A DNA stretch of 64,000 bases from Tropicibacter naphthalenivorans. Lineage in GTDB: Bacteria; Pseudomonadota; Alphaproteobacteria; Rhodobacterales; Rhodobacteraceae. The stretch is taken from NCBI RefSeq assembly GCF_900176475.1, contig NZ_FWXX01000002.1, forward strand, positions 322,560-386,559. Direction: 5' to 3'. Position 1 is the stretch's first letter. Every line of letters starts with the position of its first letter. The translations under genes and the position numbers were made by a program. Under the pieces are notes generated by a model that made no database searches, was not told the DNA's origin, and worked only from the letters and a program-made list of their open reading frames with translations. This document shows positions 58,584 to 64,000 of this stretch, in pieces.

Positions 58584-59714
58584 TTAGGCCGTGACCTCGC
58601 CTTGACACAGCCGGATAAAATCCTCTCTGAGGCCCGCTTGCCAATCTGCCAGAAAGCGCAAAGCCTGCGCCTGCATCCACTCGTGTTGACGAGGCCAATC
58701 CTCTTCGTCGAGGGCATCGGCATCCAACGTCACATAAAGTCCCCAGACGCCTTTCGGGCTGCATTCACTCTCAGCGTCAACCAAAGAGGGATAGGACGCG
58801 AGCGCTGACAGCCAGCGCTCGATGTCTTCTTCTTCGTGCTTGCCAATGCTCAGGTACGCCCCAACCCGATCATTTTTAAGATTCCGGTACAATACAATGC
58901 TGGCGGCACCGCTTTCCGTGCGCAAATCCGGCGGAAACTTCAGGTTCATCCAGCCTTGATTGGGCGCACGGGATGGCGGGATCAGGTCCGAGGCGTCGCC
59001 GTATGCCTCCAGAAACGCCCCCCAATATTCCATCCGTCCCTGATAGCTGACCATGGTTGCGGTCTTTTTCGCCTCCGTCTCTTTCTGCGCCATGCGGATC
59101 ATGTAGTCGGCGGCCTCTGGGGGCGGGATGACCTGTTGCAGGTCGATCAGCACGTCGTCGTCAAGACGGTACGGCTTGACCTTGATGCAGCGCGCGTCGA
59201 TGCCGTAGTCGCGCAGCCAGAGCACGGTCGAGGTGACCTCTTTGCGGAAATCCGTGGCCACCATGATGACCCGCTGGCCGGTGCCATCGTTGAGGATCAC
59301 ATCGTCGAGGGTCTCTTCGCCCAGAAAGTCGCACAGGCTGTCCGAGGCCGAGGTGCCGGGATCGTAGCGGTCGAGATAGGCCTGAAAGGCGGACACAATC
59401 TCGGACTTTTGCATGGTCGAGCAGTAGGCGGCGTATTTCAGCGCCTGCCAGACCACGTCGCGGCCGCTGTCGTCGAGCTTGTTCTCGATGATGACCAAGC
59501 GCCCCTCTTTGTCCAAAGCCAGCAGGTCGAGCCGTTCGCGCGTGCCATCAAAACCGTCGAATTCCTTTTGGATGATCAGCAGCTCCTCGCCCAGGGCCAA
59601 GGGGTCGGTCGCGATCCATTCTTGCAGGTGGTCCCGTTCGCGGAACGAGACGTCTGACAGGGTGGTTTCGGGCAGTTTTTGCAGACGGTTGCCGGAACGG
59701 TCGATACGGTACAT
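58584..59714 (-). CDS. PDDEXK nuclease-like protein with DUF4268-like C-terminal region
   Basis: The product is 376 residues. The N-terminal half has a restriction-endonuclease-like motif: Glu43/44, Asp63 (ERLDLLALD), Glu77-x-Lys79 (VIIENKLDD) and Gln90 (WQALKYAAYC), as in NucS/EndoMS-type PDDEXK cores. The C-terminal 150 residues, with a YWGAFLEAYG and GAYLSIGKHEEEDIERW pattern, fit DUF4268-like domains. The substrate is unknown; a role in DNA repair or defence is possible. It follows the VWA gene by 63 nt in the same direction. Confidence 0.7.
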   Translation of the reverse strand: MYRIDRSGNRLQKLPETTLSDVSFRERDHLQEWIATDPLALGEELLIIQKEFDGFDGTRERLDLLALDKEGRLVIIENKLDDSGRDVVWQALKYAAYCSTMQKSEIVSAFQAYLDRYDPGTSASDSLCDFLGEETLDDVILNDGTGQRVIMVATDFRKEVTSTVLWLRDYGIDARCIKVKPYRLDDDVLIDLQQVIPPPEAADYMIRMAQKETEAKKTATMVSYQGRMEYWGAFLEAYGDASDLIPPSRAPNQGWMNLKFPPDLRTESGAASIVLYRNLKNDRVGAYLSIGKHEEEDIERWLSALASYPSLVDAESECSPKGVWGLYVTLDADALDEEDWPRQHEWMQAQALRFLADWQAGLREDFIRLCQGEVTA

Positions 59715-59777
59715 GGGAACGGGCCTTTGACGTAGGGTTGCCGTCAGGGTGGCCCGCCCTGCCCCGCATGTCCACCC

Positions 59778-61028
59778 CTAGAGCAGCGCCATAAGCCGTT
59801 GTTTTTCCCCCGCATCGTCGGGGCGGGAAATGGCCTCGGCGAGGTCTTCGAGCGAGGCGATGGAATGTCCGGCGCGGAAGCTGTGGACGTGGGGCAGCAT
59901 GGCGCGGATACCGGACGCCTTGGGTGCAAAGCCATCCCAGCGCAGCAAAGGATTGATCCAGATGAGGCGGCGCGAGGACAAGTGCAGACGCTCCATTTCC
60001 TTTTCCAGCGCGCCCGCGTCGTCGCGGTCAAGGCCGTCGGTGATCAGCAAGACCACCGCGCCCTGTCCCATGACCCGCCGCGACCAGTCGTGGTTGAACT
60101 GGTGGAGGCATTCGCCGATGCGGGTGCCGCCCTCCCAGTCTTGGGCCTCGGCCCCGGCGGCCTTGAGGGCGGCGTCCACGTCGCGGGTGGCGAGGTGGCG
60201 GGTGATGTTGGTCAGACGGGTGCCAAAGGTGAAGGCGTGCACCTTGGCCCAGCCCTGCCCCTTTTCGTTGGCCACCGCGTGCAGGAAATGCAGCACCATG
60301 CGGGAATATTGGCTCATGGAGCCGGAAATGTCGCACAGCACCACGAGGTTGGGCCAGCGCGGGCGCGGCTTGGCATGGGCGATGGAACGGATCTCGCCGC
60401 CTTTGCGCAGCGCTTCGCGCAAGGTCCGGCGATAGTCGGTGCGCGCGCCGGTTTGCGAGGCGATGGAGCGGCGCGATTGGATCGGTTTGACGGGGAGTTT
60501 CATGCGGGCCAGCATCCGCTTGGCCTCGGCGATTTCCTGCGTCGACATCTGTTCGAAGTCAAGGCTGCGCAGCTTTTCCTCGTAGGACATGGTCATCGAG
60601 GCGTCGATTTCGATCTGCTCGCCGCCTTCGTTTTGCTCTGCCTCCGGGACTTGCGGCATCTGGTCGCCAAGGAGCGCCTGCGCCGCGCGTTTTTCAGCCG
60701 ATTGGGCGAGCTTTTCCTCTTGGACGCCGCGTACCGCGGGCAGCATCATCGACATCATGTGCTCGAGGAACCGCGGGTCGCGCCAGTAAAGGCGGAAGAT
60801 CTGGGCAAAGACCACGCGATGTTCGGGGCGGTTCACGAAACAGGCGTGGAGCGTCCAGTAGAAGTCCATGCGGTCGGTGAAGCCCGCCGCCTGCACCGCG
60901 TTGACCGCGTCGATCACCCGCCCCGGCCCCACCGGCAGCCCAGCCCGCCGCAGCGCCCGCGCGAAGTGAATGATGTTCTGCGCAAGCCGTGGATTGTCGG
61001 GGATTTCGAGAGGGATGTATTCGGCCAT
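59778..61028 (-). CDS. VWA-domain protein, CoxE-like
   Basis: The product is 416 residues. The C-terminal half is a von Willebrand A domain with the MIDAS motif DISGSMS (NLVVLCDISGSMSQYSR) and distal Thr/Asp ligands (GGTRIGE, LITDGLDRDD). The N-terminal half (FARALRRAGLPVGPGRVIDAV) is typical of CoxE-like proteins, which work with MoxR ATPases to insert metal centres or remodel complexes. The MoxR gene lies upstream, separated by dispersed repeat copy C. No cox structural genes are present. Confidence 0.9.
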   Translation of the reverse strand: MAEYIPLEIPDNPRLAQNIIHFARALRRAGLPVGPGRVIDAVNAVQAAGFTDRMDFYWTLHACFVNRPEHRVVFAQIFRLYWRDPRFLEHMMSMMLPAVRGVQEEKLAQSAEKRAAQALLGDQMPQVPEAEQNEGGEQIEIDASMTMSYEEKLRSLDFEQMSTQEIAEAKRMLARMKLPVKPIQSRRSIASQTGARTDYRRTLREALRKGGEIRSIAHAKPRPRWPNLVVLCDISGSMSQYSRMVLHFLHAVANEKGQGWAKVHAFTFGTRLTNITRHLATRDVDAALKAAGAEAQDWEGGTRIGECLHQFNHDWSRRVMGQGAVVLLITDGLDRDDAGALEKEMERLHLSSRRLIWINPLLRWDGFAPKASGIRAMLPHVHSFRAGHSIASLEDLAEAISRPDDAGEKQRLMALL

Positions 61029-61060
61029 TGGGGTGCTCTCGGGGTTGGTTGGTCGGAGTG

Positions 61061-61171
61061 GGGGCGCTGCCCCGTCTCACCGGAGGTGAGCCACTTGAAG
61101 GTGTAAAGGGGGGGGGCGCTGCCCCCCTGCCCGTTGGGCATTCCCCCCGGGATATTTTCAAAGAGAAGAAG
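61061..61171. repeat. Dispersed GC-hairpin repeat, copy C (composite)
   Basis: It opens with GGGGCGCTGCCCC (61061-61073), then ACCGGAGGTGAGC, a second GGGGCGCTGCCCC near 61113, a hairpin with TGCCC-GTT-GGGCA, and CCCCCGGGATATTT with AAAGAGAAGAAG. It lies in the 201-bp gap between MoxR and VWA genes. Confidence 0.85.
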
Positions 61172-61229
61172 CGCACGGCGTGGTGCCTTGGGGTGGCGGT
61201 CGGGCCTGCCCCAAGGGACGCCTTTGTCG

Positions 61230-62138
61230 TCATGCCTCTTCGAGGGCTTTCTTGCTTTCGTCGAGGATGCGTTTGGCTTCGGAGCCGTTGATCTTGGCGA
61301 TGTCGTCCTGGTATTTCAGGATCGCGCCCAGCGTGTCCGAGATGACCTCGGGGGAGAGGTCGACCACGTCCAACGCCAGCAGGCATTTCGCCCAGTCGAT
61401 GGTTTCCGCCACGCCCGGTTTCTTGAAGATGTCCTCGGTGCGCAGGGATTGCACGAAGGCGATGATTTCGCGGGACAGGTTTTCCGAGACCTCCGGAGCG
61501 CGGGAGCTGAGGATTTCCACCTCGCGGTCGAAGTCGGGGTAGTCCACCCAGTGGTAGAGGCAGCGGCGTTTCAGGGCGTCGTGCACTTCGCGCGTGCGGT
61601 TGGAGGTCAAGATGACGATGGGCGGTTCTGGGGCCTCGATGGTGCCGATCTCGGGGATGGTGACCTGGAAGTCAGAGAGCGCTTCGAGCAGGAAGGCCTC
61701 GAACGGCTCGTCGGTGCGGTCCAGCTCGTCGATCAGCAGGATCGGTGCACCGTTTTCATCGGGGCGCATCGCTTGCAGCAGCGGGCGCTCGATCAGGTAA
61801 TCGGGGCCGAAAAGCTCGTCGTTCAGCGCCTCGCGATTGGCCCCGCCCTGCGCCTCGGCTGTGCGGATCGCGATCATCTGCGCCGGGAAGTTCCATTCGT
61901 AGACCGCGCTCGAGGCGTCGAGGCCTTCGTAGCATTGCAGGCGGATCAGTCGGCGGTTCAGCGCCTTGGCCAGCGCCTTGGCGATCTCGGTCTTGCCGAC
62001 GCCGGCCTCGCCTTCGAGAAACAGCGGGCGGCCCAGCTTGAGCGACAGGAACACAACGGTGGCCAGCGCGCGGCCGCAGACATAGCCGGTCGAGGCGAGT
62101 TCGGACTGCACCTCGTCGATGGTATTGGGAATAGGCAT
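61230..62138 (-). CDS. MoxR-type AAA+ ATPase
   Basis: The product is 302 residues from ATG 62138 (MPIPNTIDEVQSELASTG); a further 10 residues are open upstream. Walker A is GEAGVGKTE, Walker B is ILLIDELDR and sensor 1 lies in VILTSNRTRE, all typical of MoxR ATPases that act as chaperones with a VWA partner. A C-terminal helical lid follows. It is the first gene of a minus-strand trio with the VWA and nuclease-like genes. Confidence 0.92.
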   Translation of the reverse strand: MPIPNTIDEVQSELASTGYVCGRALATVVFLSLKLGRPLFLEGEAGVGKTEIAKALAKALNRRLIRLQCYEGLDASSAVYEWNFPAQMIAIRTAEAQGGANREALNDELFGPDYLIERPLLQAMRPDENGAPILLIDELDRTDEPFEAFLLEALSDFQVTIPEIGTIEAPEPPIVILTSNRTREVHDALKRRCLYHWVDYPDFDREVEILSSRAPEVSENLSREIIAFVQSLRTEDIFKKPGVAETIDWAKCLLALDVVDLSPEVISDTLGAILKYQDDIAKINGSEAKRILDESKKALEEA

Positions 62139-62340
62139 GGACGTCCTCCTTGGCCCCTTGTGTCCCAAGAGGTTAAGGCGGGGTCAATAGCGCCAAGGTC
62201 GCACATGGGCATATGATCTGGCGCAAAGATTGACCCCGTGGAAAGGGGATGTCATGATTCGCACGATAAGAAGGCCGGGGCAAACCCGGGGATTATGGGC
62301 AGATATTTAGGATGATAAGCCGTTTTCAGCGGGGCGCGCC

Positions 62341-63369
62341 ATGCGCATAACCGCCGTCACATGTGTCAAGAACGAAGGCCCGTTCCTATTGGAATGGATC
62401 GCCTATAACCGTTTGATCGGCGTGACCGATTTCCTGTTTTACTCCAACGATTGCACCGATGGAACGGACAATCTGCTGGACGCTCTGGCGGCGCGCGGGG
62501 GCGTGGTGCACCTGCCCAACCCAGCGCGCAGCCGCAAGTACCAGATGGAGGCGCTGAAAGATTGCCCGCGCCAGCCGGTGATTGGCGCGTCGGACTGGGT
62601 CTGGGTGGCGGATGTGGACGAGTTCCTGAACATCCATGTGGGCGATCACACCCTGCCCGCCTTGATCGAGGCTTGCGGCAACCCTCAGGCGATTTCCGTG
62701 ACCTTTCAGTACTTTGGCAATGACGCGGTGTGGGATTTTGTCGACACCCCGGTGATCGAACAATTCACCCGCTCGCACAATCCCGACCTGTGGTGCGCCG
62801 ATCCGCAGATGGAGGTCAAGACCCTGACCCGGCGCGGCTTTCCCTTGCAGTATTTTGGCGCCCATCGCCCCTATTTCCGCGAGGCGATCCCCAAGGATCA
62901 CTGGCCGGTCTGGACCGATGGCGCAGGCCGCCCCGTGCATGACAAGTTCAAGGTGCCGCCCAACCCGCGCCGCAGCCGCAAGTTCCACTGCGCCGGGGCA
63001 CGCAAATACGCCACGCTGAACCACTACGCCCTGCGCTCGCTGGACAGCTACCTGGTCAAGAACGACCGGGGCGATGTGAACCGCGCCAACCGCGCCTTTG
63101 ACGACACCTATTGGCTGGAACGCAGTGACGTGGCCTATGAAGATCGCTCAATCCTGCGGCACTCGGACGCGCTGGCACAGGCGCTGGCGGTGATGAAATC
63201 CGACCCAGAGATCGGGCGCTTGCACGAGGAATGCGTCGCGAGGCACCGCGCCAAGCGTGACGAGCTGCTGGCGCAGGAACCCTATCGGCTGCTCTACGAT
63301 CATCTCAAGGGACTGCCGCCCTACCCGCCCGGCGAATACGCCCTGATGCAGGAGCTGGGGCTGGCATGA
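62341..63369 (+). CDS. Glycosyltransferase (family 2-like, GT-A fold)
   Basis: The product is 342 residues (MRITAVTCVKNEGPFLLEW). The start TCVKNEGPFLLEWIAYNRLIG and the acidic motif VWVADVDEFLNIH (DxD-type) match the Glyco_tranf_2_4 group. No membrane anchor is seen. The stop overlaps the sulfotransferase-like gene by 4 nt (ATGA), so both probably act on one extracellular polysaccharide or lipid; the acceptor is unknown. Confidence 0.85.
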   Translation: MRITAVTCVKNEGPFLLEWIAYNRLIGVTDFLFYSNDCTDGTDNLLDALAARGGVVHLPNPARSRKYQMEALKDCPRQPVIGASDWVWVADVDEFLNIHVGDHTLPALIEACGNPQAISVTFQYFGNDAVWDFVDTPVIEQFTRSHNPDLWCADPQMEVKTLTRRGFPLQYFGAHRPYFREAIPKDHWPVWTDGAGRPVHDKFKVPPNPRRSRKFHCAGARKYATLNHYALRSLDSYLVKNDRGDVNRANRAFDDTYWLERSDVAYEDRSILRHSDALAQALAVMKSDPEIGRLHEECVARHRAKRDELLAQEPYRLLYDHLKGLPPYPPGEYALMQELGLA

Positions 63370-64000
63370 GCGTGAAACTGGTCAATCTGGGGCTGCCCAA
63401 GTCGGGTACGACGACGCTGGCGCACGCGTTGCAGCAGGCGGGCTGGCACGCCGCCGATCACAAGGTCCGGCGCATCCACACCAAGGATCCCACGCTGGGT
63501 GGCACCTTTGTGGGGCGGCAAATCTATGACGGCTATTACCAAGGCGACCCCTTCAAGCGGCTCGACCTCTATGATGCGCTGACGGAAATCAACGTCCTGA
63601 ACGGCGATGTCTCGCTCTGGCCGCAGTGTGATTACGCAGTGCTCAAGGCGATGCGGCTGGCGCGGCCCGATATGCTGTTCGTGGCGACGTGGCGCGATCC
63701 GGCGGAGGTCGCCGACAGTATGCGGCGCTGGAACAACCTCGGGACGGACCGTTTGCCCAACGCTTGGGTGCCCGGCCTGCCGCGCGGCTATGGCACCAGC
63801 GACGCCGAGCGGATCCGCTGGATCGAGGGGCATTACGACATGCTGCGCGACGTCTTTGGCGACGATCCGCGATACTTGCAGTTGGACATGGCGGCGGAGG
63901 ACGCGCGCGAGAGGCTCTCGGCCCATATCGGCGAGGATCTGCCTTGGTGGGGGCGCGTGAACGTCAACACCGACAACCCGGCGACGGCGCCAGAGTCGGG
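63366..64000 (+). CDS. Sulfotransferase-family protein, N-terminal part
   Basis: The frame begins at ATG 63366 (MSVKLVNLGLPKSGTTTLAHAL) and is open to the window edge, over 210 residues. The P-loop-like PAPS-binding motif LGLPKSGTTT is present, and the region ATWRDPAEVADSMRRWN may supply the 3'-phosphate contacts (RxxxxxxxS). These enzymes sulfate carbohydrates or lipids. Its C-terminal part lies outside the window. It is coupled to the preceding glycosyltransferase gene. Confidence 0.8.
   Translation, partial: MSVKLVNLGLPKSGTTTLAHALQQAGWHAADHKVRRIHTKDPTLGGTFVGRQIYDGYYQGDPFKRLDLYDALTEINVLNGDVSLWPQCDYAVLKAMRLARPDMLFVATWRDPAEVADSMRRWNNLGTDRLPNAWVPGLPRGYGTSDAERIRWIEGHYDMLRDVFGDDPRYLQLDMAAEDARERLSAHIGEDLPWWGRVNVNTDNPATAPES

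Noticed and set aside
56710-58587. 625-codon plus-strand frame opposite the OmpA-like gene
   Set aside because: Antisense shadow; Gly/Val/Arg-rich translation without a recognisable domain, while the minus strand has a signal peptide and OmpA motifs.

Overview
The window looks like a chromosomal segment of a marine Rhodobacteraceae (Roseobacter-group) alphaproteobacterium. It is GC-rich, with an alphaproteobacterial-type SOS box (GTTC-N7-GTTC) before uvrA, a SqrR/BigR-like box before a rhodanese gene, an aglEFGAK alpha-glucoside operon, Rhodobacteraceae-style Hint and RTX proteins and dispersed GC hairpin repeats. The genus cannot be fixed from this sequence alone. There is no phage, plasmid, IS element, integrase or CRISPR array.

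Layout. 1-5545: N-terminal part of a giant Ig/cadherin-like repeat protein (minus strand, running off the left edge), a gap of about 0.8 kb with a possible structured leader, then an RTX calcium-binding protein. 5783-10682: small membrane proteins, tRNA-Leu(CAA), a DedA-family protein, dsbB, gap, a lipoprotein, a DUF1127 protein, coaD and a CBS protein. 10802-19677: valine/isobutyrate catabolism (LysR regulator, mmsA, acyl-CoA dehydrogenase, 3-hydroxyisobutyryl-CoA hydrolase, mmsB), interrupted by a GCS2-type ligase and a glycosyltransferase. The hydrolase and mmsB form one uninterrupted reading frame. 19777-23424: uvrA flanked by a DUF2892 gene and a rhodanese gene.

23492-34870: an alpha-glucoside module. 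aglE-F-G-A-K (minus) carries uptake and cleavage. The divergent aglR-glk-pgm plus a DMT exporter (plus) carries repression, glucose phosphorylation and G6P/G1P interconversion. A perfect 16-bp palindrome lies between the two arms. 35056-48977: eno, an orphan histidine kinase, ccmE, argC with a possible Arg-rich leader peptide, a minimal BLUF photoreceptor, murI, an acyltransferase, a fused indolepyruvate ferredoxin oxidoreductase with a divergent LysR gene, a small-RNA candidate and purL. 49103-64000: M48 protease, AlkC/AlkD-like HEAT protein, SDR, Hint protein, a pentapeptide-repeat protein of mixed base composition, a Rho-N-like protein, prfC, an OmpA-like protein, a nuclease-like/VWA/MoxR group, and a glycosyltransferase overlapping a sulfotransferase cut by the right edge.

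The main points of interest are regulatory or architectural: the hydrolase-mmsB read-through, the leader peptide before argC, the structured leader before the giant adhesin, the LexA and SqrR boxes side by side between uvrA and rhodanese, a palindrome shared by gap and eno, the small-RNA candidate before purL, and two families of dispersed hairpin repeats. All functional calls come from reading sequence; no database search was run.
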